From Formicarius rufipectus (Eukaryota; Chordata; Aves; Passeriformes; Formicariidae): a stretch of 64,000 nt of DNA. A model generated the notes under the pieces. It did not search any database, was not told the origin of the DNA, and was given only the letters and a program-made list of their open reading frames with translations. This document shows, piece after piece, positions 37,392 to 50,500 of the stretch. The stretch covers positions 196,113 through 260,112 of the forward strand of contig VXAU01000969.1 of the NCBI GenBank assembly GCA_013399695.1, given 5' to 3'. Each line of letters begins with the position of its first letter. The first letter of the stretch is position 1. The position numbers and the translations under genes are program-made.

Positions 37392-40135
37392 GTTAGTTAT
37401 TATTTAGTTTCTTCCACAGTAGCTTTGAGATTGCACTCCAGGCTGACTTTAGTTTTTACATCCAACCAATCAGTCCATCTCCAAGAAATAACCTGGGTAA
37501 ACAGTTCAGGGAATCTTGATTTTTGACTTGGCTGCAGGGAAGGAAAGCTGACTTAGCATTCATTGCCTGGTCTAGTGAAGCAGGAGGACTAGAAACTCTA
37601 AATTTTTGTATAAGAACAAGTCCTACTACATGTGTACTGCTTGTGGAAGGGAAATCTGGACAGACAGTCTGATTAGTATCCAGAATTAATTGGGAGACTT
37701 GAAAAGGAAGTCTGGAATTCATTGTCTAGCAAACGACCTCATTAAAACAATGAGTCACACCACTAAGCAGAGAGTGATTTTGTCCCTTTTCCTGAAGTAT
37801 CATTTCACCTTTGTTTGTCTTTTTTTTTTTTTTTTTTTGCCTAAGGTTGGATATAGATTAGTTCAAATGAACTATAGATTTAGTCTATGTCTCATTTAAA
37901 TTTGCCTTTAGAATTCTAGAAACAGTGATTTAGTAGTAAAAACTAACAAGACTCTCAACACTTGTAACAAAGGTGTCTCCTTGCAGAATATCTGTAAAGT
38001 GAATTTACACTCAGTTTGTGTAAATGTTTCCTTCTTTAAAAAAAAAAATAATTTACCAATGCACAACGTGCTGGTATGGAATTTTTCTTCTACTAAAAGT
38101 GAATGTAGACTTTTTATTCCTGGCTGTAACCCTCCAAGGAATAATTAACAAATTCTTGAATATTTAGCTCAATTGTTCTTATGGTTTTCAATTCTGTGAA
38201 TTAAATCAGTATAGATAGGTAGATAATTCAACCTGTGTTACAGGACTGCTTTTAACATAGATTTGTACATGACCAGCTTTCAGATGCTAAATTTCAGCAT
38301 ATCTCATTGGAGCAGATTTCAATATACTGCTCTCTGTAAAATGATTTTTGTGTATGAGGCGGAGATAGATGTATTTATTAAGCCTTGACCCAAATGGCCA
38401 CAAGGAAGAAAAACCTGCAATTTTTGAGTGATTGCTAAAGAAAAAAAAAAAAAGGGTTTTACTGTCATAAAGCTGAGTTAGTTATAAAGTGAAGGCTTAT
38501 TGAAATGTTTTGAGATCTCCTTTCCTGCTTCCATGAGGGAAAATGTACATATTTTCTAGAATGCTGCCTTTCCTTCATGGGGAGCTGCAAAGCAAGAAAG
38601 ACAACTGTGTTAATGACAGCGAGCTCCATGCAAGTGTTGGATGCAAAATGATACTTAAATGAGAAATGTGCTGCACCAATGCTGTGGTTTGTGCACCCGT
38701 GGGATGTGCACAGCAGCCCTACTGCATTACACAAAATGTCTGTCACGTACAAAAAGCCTTGTTGGGTTTTGCTCTTTGGTACTGCAGGCCCTTATTTCAA
38801 GAAAAAACAGCTCCTGAGGAGTAAAGCATTGTAAATTGTTGTATGTACTTCTTTGAATGAATGCTTCCTCTGCCTTAAGAATAGCCCAAGTTATGGGAGA
38901 AAATGGGTGGAGAAATGGCAGAAGTGCCTCCCAAGCAGCACCAAAGACTTCCCTGTTCACTCTGCAGATGCCCCTTCTTGTAAGGCTCTTACTTTCAACT
39001 TCTTTGAAGCTGTTGGAGAGTTGCCAGATACAGTGTCATGTTGCTGCCTTGATGGTCAGGGAAGGTGATATAGGGTACTTGTGGCTTGAAAAGACAATTA
39101 AAGAGTTTTTCAAAGAGATGAACTACACTTCAGCCTATTCCTTCCCAAAACTGTCTTGATCTGATGTTTTGGCATGGGAGTATGGATTTTTATTATGGAA
39201 AGAGCTGTTGAAAGACAATACTAATGGTCTTAATCCCAAGTAAAAATATTTTAAGATCACTTTAGGGAGTTTATTTCTATAATGATTTTACTGAAGGACT
39301 TCACTGAAGTTTGATAGTAAAAAAAATCCTGAGGTGTTTATGTTTCAAGCAGTACCATGCCACATAGTTTTTGAATTGTCACTCAGGTCTTTACAATGAT
39401 GAAAAGTTGACAGAACTTTTCAAAGTGTACTGAAAGCTGTGAATTTTTAGGGTAAACATGTCTTCGTCCTTTCTGGTTTTTGAGTGGAGAAGTTCTGGAC
39501 TGTGGCAAGTTTAGACTGGACATTGTTGCAGTGGCTTGTGCCTGTGTGGGAAAACACAACTTCTAGAGGGTTTAGGGGAAGGGGAGGATATTTTGGGTTT
39601 TAATAAATCTGTTTTTTAGATCATCTCTGTGGGCTATTTTTTTTATCCAGATGGGAAGCATGATACTGATATACATAGATGTATTCCTGAACTGGCCTTG
39701 GCTTAGTTCGAGGTGGAGGCCAGAATATAAGAGGTTCTCAGGGAGCATTTGTAGACCACACTGATGTGTATGCTGCTCTGCCTATGCTGCTGTTAGTTGC
39801 AGCCACATGTAGTGTTGGTGCAGTAATAACCATGGTGCAACAGTACATGCAGCTCTGTAGAGAGATGCATAAAATGTCAGGAAAGGAAATTGACTTGTTG
39901 GGAGGATACCTGTAAGGATTTTGGTCCCACCAGAAAAACCTGGCATGTTTCTCAAGTTAAGATACATATTTACAAAGACTTTCCTTATGCAAAGTGTAGT
40001 ATCTGAATAATATATGTTTCAGTGTGACCTTTCTTGAAAGGTACTACGTTGGCATTTAGGTGGTAACTTTATTTAATGGAATTATTAGCTTCAAGCATTC
40101 AGACAGGAAGTCATGCCTTTTGTTGTTTCATGGCG

Positions 40136-40254
40136 CCATAGAATGATCTGGGTTGGAAGGCACCTTAAAGATCATCTAGTTTGACTGTCTGCCAAGGGCA
40201 GGCACACCTTCCGTTAGACCAGGTTGCTCAAAGCCCTGTCCAACCTGGCTTTTC
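40136..40254 (-). mobile_element. CR1 LINE 3' end fragment in intron 3
   Basis: The + strand reads CCATAGAATGATCTGGGTTG, then GAAGGCACCTTAAAGATCATCTAG, a GCCAAGGGCAGGCACACCTTCC-type segment and a TTGCTCAAAGCCCTGTCCAACC-type segment. This is the reverse complement of the CR1 3' end. The copy is short, 5'-truncated and antisense to PPP1R14C. Confidence 0.92.
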
Positions 40255-40518
40255 ACATCAACCTGACTGAACAAATCCATAAATACATTCCATGTTTATA
40301 GCTAACAGATTTCTTATATAGTACTGTGGTAAATATTATTTTCTCAATGTTGCAGTAAGGAGGTGATTTAGCATCTGCAGGTACTACAAGAAATTGTATA
40401 CCAAAAGAATTTCAGATAAAGATGCAACTCTGTGTAAGCTTCTCTTCTCACACAGTTTAAAAAAAGAAAATCTGCTGAAACCTGGGAAAATATCACTGTG
40501 AATAAAGGCCTGGTAATG

Positions 40519-40695
40519 AATTGTTTTGTTGTGGTGGGGTTTTCGTTTGTTTTGGGAGGGTTTTTTTTAAAATTTATTTATTTTTTATGTTGTTGTTGGG
40601 TTTTTGTTTGTTTGGTTTTGTTTGTTATTTCATTTGTTTGATTTTTGGTTTTGTGGTTTTTTGTTTGTTTTGGTTTGTTTGGGGTTTTTTTTTCC
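40519..40695. repeat. T/G-rich low-complexity tract
   Basis: About 175 bp of TTTG, TTGTTGTTGGG and GGTTTTTTG motifs on the + strand, the longest T/G tract in the window, 600 bp upstream of PPP1R14C exon 4. The 88-codon F/G/V-rich open frame over it is a repeat translation. Confidence 0.9.
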
Positions 40696-41308
40696 TCCAC
40701 AGTAGTGTCATTCACTTAGCTCTACAACCAGTTTTACCCATCTGGCTCCTTGTTCCTACCTTGCCTCAGACTGGTACAAGTGTTTAGTGTGGGCTGAGTG
40801 GTGAGCCTGGTCAGAGGGATGAACCAGCTTGGCAAGTAGCAGGGCAAGAGGAAAAGCAGCTGAATTTTTAGCCATATTAGCTTTCTGTTACAGCTGAGTT
40901 TGCAGCCAACCAAAATGCTAGTGCCGGCATGGAGAGTGGTGAGAGTAACTCCTCTTTTGGCAAGAGTACTGATTTCTGTGCAGGCTTAAGCTGCAACAGT
41001 CTGCTTTGACTGTTTGCATTATACCTAACCATAGATTTTGTGTCATTCAATAGTTGGTAGAAGGCCCTGTGTAGTAAAAACCTGAGAGATGGCTAAGAAC
41101 TGAGCCAACACACAAGAAAAAGCTCATTGACACCTCCACTGGGTCATGAGGATACATGTATAAGGTTCCTGACCATCAGGCCAGAGAAATTCTAGCTTAG
41201 CAGTAAAAACTTAAATAAAATTATACTTGGCTTTCTAAAAATTCTGAATTGTGGTGTCCTGGAACCATTAAAATTACTCATATTTTTTTTTTTCATTTTT
41301 TTTCCTAG

Positions 41309-41383
41309 GAATTTATCAAAGAGCTGCTAACTCGGATAAGAGGAATGAGGAAACTCAGTCCCCCTCAAAAGAAGAGTATATAA
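41309..41383 (+). CDS. PPP1R14C: PPP1R14C exon 4, C-terminus and stop codon
   Basis: The final coding segment starts after TTTCCTAG and encodes EFIKELLTRIRGMRKLSPPQKKSI followed by TAA (41381-41383). The FIKELL and RIRGMRKLSPPQKK motifs are characteristic of the PPP1R14 family C-terminal helix and tail. It completes the reading frame EEEMPEVEI through KKSI over three exons (63 codons in this window). The last residue is I, where I recall V in mammals. No frameshift or internal stop is present, so the gene looks intact. Confidence 0.95.
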   Translation, partial: EFIKELLTRIRGMRKLSPPQKKSI

Positions 41384-41785
41384 ATAAATCAAAGTAGTAG
41401 CACTCTGTAAAAGACATGGAAAGGGAAACGGGACTTTGAATACAAGACCTTTATTAAAATAATTGTCTTTCTCCACAACTTTTTTGATTTTATTCAGTTT
41501 TGACTCAAGGAATTTATTTTGTGTGTTTTAAAGGTTCTTTTTTAAGTGTCAAATTTTTTAAATCAAAAATATCTACAAGCTGGATGCTGCTCGACTTCCG
41601 ACTGAGGATTACTGAAGCAAGTGAAGAATCCAGAGTTAGTGGTGAGGGGTAGCAAGCCTACATGTTGAACAAGAAGATCTTGTAAATTTACAGAGCTTGG
41701 AGGCTTCTCCTTGCAACTAGTTGGATAACGTTTCTTAAGTTGGTTGTACATTTAACTCATGGCTGTCAAGTTTCTTGTGCTTGTC

Positions 41786-41793
41786 TGTACATA
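41786..41793 (+). promoter_or_regulatory. Pumilio-type element in the 3' UTR
   Basis: TGTACATA fits the TGTAHATA consensus bound by PUM1/PUM2 proteins in 3' UTRs and lies on the sense strand about 400 nt after the stop codon. An 8-mer can occur by chance, so function is inference. Confidence 0.35.
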
Positions 41794-42597
41794 AATTTTA
41801 AAGTGGGTTATGAATACTGTTTCACATGGATGGAAGGAAAAAATTCTTATAGTAAATTATTTAAATGGTGGTTATTGCAAATTTGCTACCAGAAGGTACC
41901 AATTTAGATTACTAAAATGAGTGCTGCCATTTTTCTAAATACCCTTAAAGCAGCACAGTGAAAAATTTTATCATATCTCCTTGTTTAGAGCACAGCGTAA
42001 GAAAATTAGAAATTTTAAGGGCTTAATTTGTAGACTTAAAAGTTATTTGATTGACTTTGATGCTTTGCCAGGATCACTTCCTCTCCACCTTGTCTTGAAG
42101 CTGTGGTAACCTATACTGAGTAAGGGCCTGCAGTGATATCTAAAGGTGTCCATCACCATTTAAAAGCTGCTTCATGCAGGAGGAAAGGCAGTGATACCAA
42201 AATGAATTGCAAGTGCTGTGTTGCATTTAATTATGTGGTCTTAATCAAATGCAGATTCCTCTCCTACAAAGGTAGGGAAAGAATAATACAGTCTTTGTTT
42301 ATGGCTCTACCCTGAGTAATGGGGAGACTTCTTAACTTGGGCTCTCTTACTTGTAAAAGCAAGAACACACAGAGATCCCTGCTCCCTTCTGACAAATGTC
42401 CTAACTAGAATGTTCAATAAGCTACCATTTACTGGTAGGTGTCACTAGTCAGGCATTTTATATCAAGGGTGCTCTGAACATAATTTATTTTTCAAAAGAA
42501 GTACATGTTTGTGAATTTTATGTATACTGGCAAGCTTTTTTAATGTATTTAATTTTGTAATGTTTACCAATGATTTTATTTACCAGATATTTACTCA

Positions 42598-42603
42598 AAT
42601 AAA
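42598..42603 (+). terminator. Polyadenylation signal AATAAA of PPP1R14C
   Basis: Canonical AATAAA on the sense strand, followed within 30 nt by a T/GT-rich downstream element, as expected for a vertebrate cleavage and polyadenylation site. Confidence 0.6.
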
Positions 42604-45600
42604 TGGAACAACTTGTGACTTGTTACATGTACACTTTACAAGACTGCTATTGCTGAGTAGGTTTGTAAATGGAATTCTTGTCAAAAAGAGAAGCCTGTGA
42701 GCTGGTAAGTGCATGGGAACCCAGCTGTATTGGCTGGGTTGACTGTAACTGGCTGTTAATGTGCTCAGAATCACTCAAACTCCTGTAACCTGGTGCGCAA
42801 CTTCACTTTTGAAACACGTCTACGGATGAGGCCTTCCTTTTCTGTGACTGAGGGGACTTAAAACTGGGTGGGGGGGAAAATCTTTGGAAATTCTTTCAGA
42901 TAAATGCTGATGCATTCAGGTAATTTTTTCTGTCCACCAGAGGTGAGTGTATGGGAGGGCTTACACTGTGATTCTCAGTTTTCTGCTGCAAGTGTGGCAG
43001 AAGAGGGTCTTTCAACCTGAGACGCTCTACCTGTCTTCCCTTATGCACCTTTCTGAATTCTCAAGTTCCAGCAGCCCTCAGAAAAGACTTGCCAGCAGCA
43101 TTTTAAGCTTAAATCTTGTATCTTGCTGAAGTAGCAATTTAGTTCTGGATTCCTAAGGAGTCATGCAGCAATTTTTTTTTAAATTGTGAAATGAAACCTG
43201 TGGTTCAGGAAGACTGGGGAGGGGAGCTTGTGAATTCATCTGGTTTTGTGTTGGGATCTCCGGCTATTGTTGTCAACATTATCAGTGAGATGTCTTTGGT
43301 TCTGAAAGAGGCCTGTGGGAAGGATGTGTCTTGCCACAGGAAGATCGTCTCTCCTTGGTCTGTGCTCCTTGCAGAGGATCTCATGTAGCTAGATCTAAAT
43401 GACCAAGTTTGTATCAACATCACCCTTTGAAGGAGAGAGTGTTACAGAAAAAACTTCCTTAATTGTTGAGGTAAGGGTTCTTTTGTTGGATTTTTCACTC
43501 AGCTCTGGAGGCAGAAATTGGCAATGTTAGGAAGGACTTATTAGCAAGCTTGATATTTGCAGGTATTTTTTTCTGGAAAACCTCTTTGTTTGAATGCCTC
43601 TTATGAACTCCCCAGTTTAGTACATCCAAAATGGGGGAAAAGCTTGTGATTTGAGACTTGTTGGCAGCTCTTATGTTCAGAGTTTTGATCTGGAGTCTGA
43701 ACTGTCTGCTAATGAGTACTGTTCCCTGACTCATAAATTTATTCGCGTGCATTTAATACATGGGCTGAAAAAACTGAGAGCAGGTGATATACCTTTTCCA
43801 CTTCTGAGGTGATGGATGCTTCCATTTTGCAGGTGGTATTTAGAAAAAACCTAAAGTCCCTCAATAAGGGTTCTAGCAGTTTCCACACCCACAGGTTCAT
43901 TTTGTACAGTTTCAAATATAACTTTTTATTCCTTTATAATAATAGTGTGCAAAATCAGAAATGTGAATTACAGCATCTGCACCAATTCTCTCCTTTCCTA
44001 CAGCAAAAAACTATCCACAAGTATTTTTTCTTTCATGTTATTTGACTAAAGGCTGCCCACTCAACTGTACATATGACCCATTTGTGTCTTTTGTCCTTCT
44101 CATCTTGCACTGAAGTACCTGTGGAAGGTAGCAGTTTATCCCTTTTAAAACCGGTATGTTTCATGGTACACTTAGAAATGCTGAAGACTGGGGCAGCACT
44201 TGCTCTTTACTTGCCTTGCGTACATGGGACAAGTCAATTCTGTAAAGGATTTCCTCTCCTCCGGCTCCATGGATTTTGCTGTCTTACAAGTGTCAGTGAG
44301 CAAAACTAAGCTCTAAATAGCTTTTGTTTGCAGCTGACCTGATTTTCCTTGGGGCTTACAGGGTTTTATTCTTACTAATTTTTACTTGATGAAGATACTC
44401 TTGGCCTTGGTGTAAGTGAGGGCGGAATTGACCCATTCACTAAAGATTTTATTGTGCTTTATGTCTTTACACTGTGTGGGTGTTCTTGGCTCTGGGGCAA
44501 TGTTCAAGGACCATATCAATAGCACACTGTTACTGAAACAACTGGAAATTAATTCTTACAGCCCATGCTCTTTTCTGCCTTGGCTGGACAACTTTCATGG
44601 GAAGGGCCAAGTCTGGCTGCAATGAGAGCTTCCTCTGGGCTTTTTAAGTAGCTAATGAAAGGAACTGAAATTCCTCCTTATAAATATGTAGTGAAGCTGA
44701 GGTTTTTGTTTTGGAATTGAAGTGCCTTTCCAGTGTACAAAGATTTCGTGCAAGAGCATGTGTTCCTGGGGTTTGCTTCATGGCATAATTAGCCTTTGCA
44801 TGTTTTACAGCAGGGACTGACAGTGTGATGTCTCCCATGGTTGCTCTTCCAGTTGGCTTAGAAGAGGAGAGTGCTTGTAATTGTATTTAGTGTGCCTCAT
44901 GAGGCTGCAGTGACAGGGTACTGTATTCCTGTGGCACAGAAGGTGAGCCATTTGTCTGCCAGCCTCATTTTTGTTCCTTCCCCTCGACAGTGGAGTTTCC
45001 TCCTTAGGTTGTGATGCATGCAGGGAACATAAGGGGTTATGTGGAAGGAGGAGTTTTCCCTATTCTCAAGAACATGACCAAGAAAAGTAAGAGCAAAATC
45101 TCTACTCCATTTGTGCACTTCAAGCTCTTTGACACAATCTTGGGAAGAGTTTTTAGTACTTTGCACTGTCAAGTATAATAGAGTATGTGAAATCGAAATT
45201 ACTGAACAATCTGTTCCTGTGATGGTTTTGCAGATTTAAGATAGTCTTAATGTAAGCATGCACCTTCAGGGTAAAAACAGTAATTATGTGGGCCACATCA
45301 ATGGAGGGCCTGTTTGCTTGAACACTACAAGAAAATACAGGTCTCATTGTGAACAAACTGCTGAACTTAAAGCTCTGGTGAAATGCTGCAATAAAAGGAC
45401 AAATTGCTTCTTGACTACATAAGATTTGTCATTGCCAGAATCATGCACAGATGGCAACAGGTACTGAATAGCTGCACCAATGCTTCTTAAAGGATGTTGA
45501 GACTTGGGGAGGAAGTCAGAATAAAAACTCAAATGTTGGGAAATCCAAGGGAAAAAAATCACTCAGAAAATAACCTGTTACATGTTTAGCTGCTAAGAAA

Positions 45601-45927
45601 GCACAGTAGTCTTGCTTTGCTGCACATATTTCTATATGGGAAGAAAATGAGAGGTAGGAGTGTTCGCATGTATCGGAGAAAAGCATAAGGAGGAGTAATA
45701 CCTGGAAGATAAAGGAGTGAAAATGATGTGTGGAAGGAGACCGAGCAGCTTAATGGTCAAGGTGAGGAGCCCTTTGAGCTTACTGCTGTGTGAATAGGTG
45801 AGACTGATATTTGTTAATATCTCCAAATTGAACTTGGTTGCTTTTATAGAAAAGCCTTCGTTAGATGAGTTATTCTGTTTCAGTCAGGTAATCAAAGGCC
45901 TTTGAACTCTTGACTTCTGCTTCATGG

Positions 45928-46440
45928 GTTTTTGTTTGTTTGGGACTTTGGGGTTTTTTGTTTGTTGGGGTTTTGTGGGGTTTTTGTTTGGTATTAGATT
46001 TTTGTGAAGCAGGGGAAACTAATAAGAAACTGATTTCTATCTATTGTGGCCATGTATTGGTCAAGTTAGGTTACCATTACTAGCTACACCTATAAAAATC
46101 AACTACTTTTTACTTTCATGTTACTGTTGTGGTTGTTTGTTTTGGTGTTTGGTTTTTTTGGGGTTTGTTTTTGGCAGTAAGTAAATAGTAAGAGTGAATG
46201 TAATTGAAGTTGCTATTGAAAGCTAGAGAGAAATTGAAATGATTAAGAGAATATGACTAGAAAGTGCTTGGTGCTGCAAATTTTATTTTTGCCACTGTAG
46301 AGTTCTGCTATCAGTGTAAATACAGACTGCTTCTGACATTTTGAAATTGCTATTTATAATAATCCAACCCAGTGCTGATAGGTTTTTTTTTGTTTGTTTG
46401 GTTTCTTTGTTTTTTGTTTGTTTTTGTTTTGTTTTTGTTA
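45928..46440. repeat. Cluster of three T/G-rich tracts
   Basis: Three T/G-rich stretches (45928-46004, 46124-46175, 46382-46440) of TTTGTTTG, GGGGTTTT and TTTTGTTTG motifs on the + strand, separated by ordinary sequence. Confidence 0.85.
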
Positions 46441-47439
46441 GACCTATTAACAAAATTCTCTGAGCTATTTGCTTACACTATTAAAAAACTTGTTTTCCAT
46501 CCAAAAATTACATTAGCTGTTTAAAGAAACAGTGCAATTTTGAAAATTAATTTACTTTTAAAAATATTTATAGGACAAAATTCTTTAGGAAGTGCAGTTA
46601 ACAGGTTTTGTTTTGTAGTAAACTCAGGTGTTTTACCACATTGGTATTTTAGTTGAACTTTTCTTCTTCTAAGATCAAAATCAAAAATATCCTGTGTTAC
46701 CTTTAGAGGTTTCAGTCTCAGTAACTGTAGAATACTGGATTGGACTTGGAGCACGTAACTAATTGACAAAAAATGTAGGAGCTGATCCACTTCAGTGACA
46801 GAGACTTGTTTGACTACCCCTTCTGGAGGACGGAGCGGGGGATCAGAGCACAAGAAACTTTCCTGCCTTCTTAAAGGAAGATCATGCCCAGGCTTTGTGG
46901 ATGAGTTCGTGCCATGCAGCCCTCAGTCATACTGGGCTTGTGTGAGTTGCAGCAGTGTGTGCTATCAGATATATGGAGAGCTAGATCATGCACATCAATG
47001 ACAGGATTGTGCTTATCCAGGATCTGTGTTTCCCTGCATGTTGCTTGACCTGAGGCAAAACCAGGTTGGAATAACCTTTGTTTAATATACTGATCTACAG
47101 TAAAGAAGGAATTAAAATAGAGGATAGTATGTTGAAACTCCCATCAAGTACCTGTTGTTTCCTTGTAAGAGAAGACAATTTGTGATAGTGGTGGCTGTGC
47201 AGACCCTGCAGGCAGATCTTATTACAGCTCTGTCTGAGCTTGGCTTTGGGTCAGAACCTGTCTTCCTATTCTTTGTTCTGTCTCTACTACTGCCCTAAGT
47301 ACTAGGAAACCTCATGAAGGAAATGAAAAGGCTTCAGTGGGTGCTTCAGGCTTGTGCAGCAAACAGTACCAAGCCAGAGCCTTATCAAGACTACAAAGGG
47401 TGCACCACAATGGTGCTAGAGGCAAAGGCACTAGAACTG

Positions 47440-47580
47440 ACTTGGATGTGTTTAAAGCCAGGTTGGATGGTGGTTTGAGCAACTTGGTCTAATGGAAGGC
47501 TTCCCTGCCCATGGCAGGGGTATTGGAACTAGATGAGCTTTAAGGTCCCTTCCAATCCAAACCATTCTATGATTCTATGA
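47440..47580 (+). mobile_element. CR1 LINE 3' end fragment
   Basis: Reads in CR1 sense orientation: GTTTAAAGCCAGGTTGGATGG, GAGCAACTTGGTCTAATGGAAGG, CCTGCCCATGGCAGGGG, AACTAGATGAGCTTTAAGGTCC, then CCATTCTATGATTCTATGA. The 3' terminus with two ATTCTATGA-type repeats is complete; the copy is strongly 5'-truncated. It is the only recent-looking CR1 copy on the + strand here and lies outside PPP1R14C. Confidence 0.94.
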
Positions 47581-50500
47581 CTTAGTGATCTACCACTGTG
47601 GCAGACTGAATAGGCAGGATTCAGGTTCTAAGAGTGACCACAATGGAGAAGACTTGTGGATGCTGCATGTGGGTTGCTTCCATTGTGCGCAGACAACACC
47701 ACGGGTGGAGGGGAACAGTGCATTGCCTGATGCTGTAGAAGTGTAACAGATCACATGGCTTGTTTGACTACCACATCGTATCAGAAATGGAGTTGAATTC
47801 AACCTGTGTTCAAGTGGGCCCTCAGAGGATTTTGTACCTATTTTCTGTAACTAACCATCCTCAATGACATTCATGTTTTCTGTTGTGTCCCTCCAGACTT
47901 AATTTCAAGTCTACCAAAGCAGTAGTTACTAAACAGATTTTGCCATCCATTGTCTCCAGTATGTCATAGTGTTTATTTACAATCTGCATTAACTTTCACC
48001 ACTCCTTCAAGCTTAACAGCTTGATTATTTCTCTTTGGGACCTTCTACTACTCAATGGAAATGGAAGTATGTCCTGGTGCTATTTCTGCCACAGTGGTTC
48101 TACTGTTAATACTAAGTCAATCCAAAAAACTGGAAAAGATGTAGTAAATTTTACTGTCTTCTGATTTATGGCCTCATACTGCCGGAGCTTATTCACTTTT
48201 TGCCTTTTTCCTTTGCTTTCCTGAGTAAGTTTTCATTAGTGTGTGAGTGCAATTCAGCCATGTATTGTAAGGAGATAACAAAGGTCCTAGAGTTAATCAG
48301 TTTTTCTTACATTTTGAGAAAAAAACACAAATGTGATCTTTATTTTTTTCCACCAAATATCCTGTAGATGCTTCAGGAGCATTTGCAGGGCTGCAGAAAT
48401 GTTCTTGTTTAGAAACCTGAGGGTGCAGTGCCAGTAGTGAAATAAGGAATATTTGGTGGCCAGCACACAGACTCACTAAATGGAGACTTTCTTTGTGTCC
48501 TTTGAAGAAAACAAAACCCAACCATCTGTGTCTCCAAAACTTGGTGCTTGTCAGAGACGAACTTACTTTCATCAGGCTCCACTGGAATTTGCACTCAGTC
48601 CAGGCAGTGGCCTGATGGAGAGGAGTACTGGTTCTTCAGGAGTAATGCACATATTAGCACCCTTGTGTAATTGCTACCAGCTAAGTTGCTCAGTGCTGAA
48701 TCCAGTGTTTGGTCTATTCATAAGCCAGTGTGTCAGGCAGAGCATTGGTGGGATGTGTCATCATGCTTTTCCATTTTGCAGTAGCTGTGATAAGTATCGT
48801 CTCTGCTGCCACTGCTGCTGAGGAATGCTTCAGTTTTTTAGGCTTGAAATTAGGAAAGAGCATGTTTTCACTTGGGAGAGATGGTAGTTTTTTGCCAACC
48901 CAAACATACAAATAACTTTGTTCCTCTGATGTATGTATCTAAAAAGCAGATTTTCAAATAGGTATAGATATGCATATGTTATTACCAATTGACAATGTCT
49001 GTCTTTGTAAGAAAATGAAGTTGTCCAATTTTTTTATCTGAACTCATTTGATTCATGCCTCCTAAGCCCCAGTTGTCCTTTTAACATAAATTTCACAGTC
49101 ATCAGAAAAACATATTTGTGGAATTTTTCTAGTTGCTGGTTTAGACTTAAAACCAGGCATGAGATGATTACACATTGGAAAAGGGCTATAACTTTTTCAT
49201 AAGGTTTCCCTCTTTATAGTTGTCTCAAAGATATTTCTGTTTCCATGTCAATGGAAATGATAGCAGTTGTTCATGTTTTATAATGATAAATCCTTAGAAT
49301 TTTAATAGTTTACTTCATCTGCTCTTTCTTTTGTCCTCTGATGTGCCTTGGCCAAGAGCTGTCACTTAACACATTGTATTGATTATTTCTTCATCTCTGA
49401 AGCTGTACATTCAGGTCAACACTTAATCACTCTGAGGCTGGATTTTTTTGTCCTTGGCACAAGGACAATGTGTTTAAAAATACATGTCAACTCTTCAAAA
49501 ATTAGAAGTTTTAATGCTAGGTTTGAATGAAGTGATGATTGTTTAATTGTTTAACTTTTCCCTTTCTTGTTACTTTTGTAATCTGAAAATCTGATCACTT
49601 CCTGAAGTTAGTATGATTTTCTCAGTTCTGAACTTGTTAGGTATGTCTTAATTCATTTAGTACTTGTATTTCTTATAGTTTTATTTATGGTTGCAGTTGG
49701 TGCCTTCTCTAACAACTGTTCTCCCTCTCTCTCTTGTGCGCTCATCTTTTTTGCAATAGAAATTCAACTATGTCAAAATTGTGCCACCTCTGCAGAACCA
49801 AGAAAGATAACTTGGCAGGGATTCAAGAGATATCAAATAAATCAGATTAACCCACAGTATTGCTGTGGTTTTTTTCTGGAGGAACTTAGGCCATCATGCT
49901 CAGCCCACTCATGAGTTTCATATCTCTTTCTCACACATGCAGACTCTTACCTAGGAGAGTGCTTTTATTTTTCTAGTCAGAAAGCACCCAAAAAGAAAGG
50001 TGCTTAGAACTCTAGGATTAGTTAAAAAATCTCAGATGAAACTAATTTACAAGGCTGGCTTTTTGAAAACATAAATAAGATCGGAACTGTTGAGAAACTT
50101 TATATCCAACCACTGAGTCTTGTTAACTAGAAATGGTGAAGCAACTGTCAAATATGCATTAGGGCAGGGACCACAAAGCAAATAGCAGGTATGGTACAGG
50201 AATATGCTGACCTTACACTTTCAAAGTTTCCTCACTGTCTGAACCTTGCTTGTCTCAAATGCTCTAGAATTGTGAGTAAAGCAATGTAGGCACTCTGTGG
50301 CTATGGAGTCCTGAATCTTTTATAATGCATGGTTTGATTGTTTCTTAAATGTTTTGACAGAGAGCCCTTGTAAGTTTTTCTTGGTGTTAACGGGGGCAAT
50401 CAGTCTTCCTTTCCTGTCTCCATCAATTTAAGGAACAGAAATCCTAGGAAAGACGCTGGGCTTGTGATAAAAATGTTAAGCTCATGGACAATCAGGGAAA

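Larger units (their letters stand above)
32659..41308 (+). other. PPP1R14C: PPP1R14C intron 3 (8650 bp)
   Basis: GT-AG intron (GTAAAG...TTTTTTTTCCTAG, with a very long pyrimidine tract at 41283-41306). It contains an antisense CR1 3' end (40136-40254), T/G-rich tracts at 37313-37391 and 40519-40695, and a poly-T run near 37819-37838. The rest is AT-rich DNA in which I see no exon or RNA gene; open frames stay at or below about 100 codons. Confidence 0.9.
41384..42620 (+). other. PPP1R14C: PPP1R14C 3' UTR (approximate end)
   Basis: AT-rich sequence after the stop codon. AATAAA hexamers occur at 41383-41388 (overlapping the stop, unlikely to be used) and 42598-42603, with an ATTAAA at 41453-41458. 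The signal at 42598 is followed by a GT-rich stretch (CTTGTGACTTGTTACATGT), so it is the best candidate for the main polyadenylation site, giving a UTR of roughly 1.2 kb. Cleavage at about 42620 is inferred. Confidence 0.65.

Noticed and set aside
40521..40787. 88-codon F/G/V-rich frame resembling a membrane protein
   Set aside because: It is a translation of the T/G-rich low-complexity tract in PPP1R14C intron 3.
46521..46853. 110-codon - strand frame with a plausible-looking N-terminus
   Set aside because: No known domain, and no splice sites or conserved motif seen; length is at chance level.
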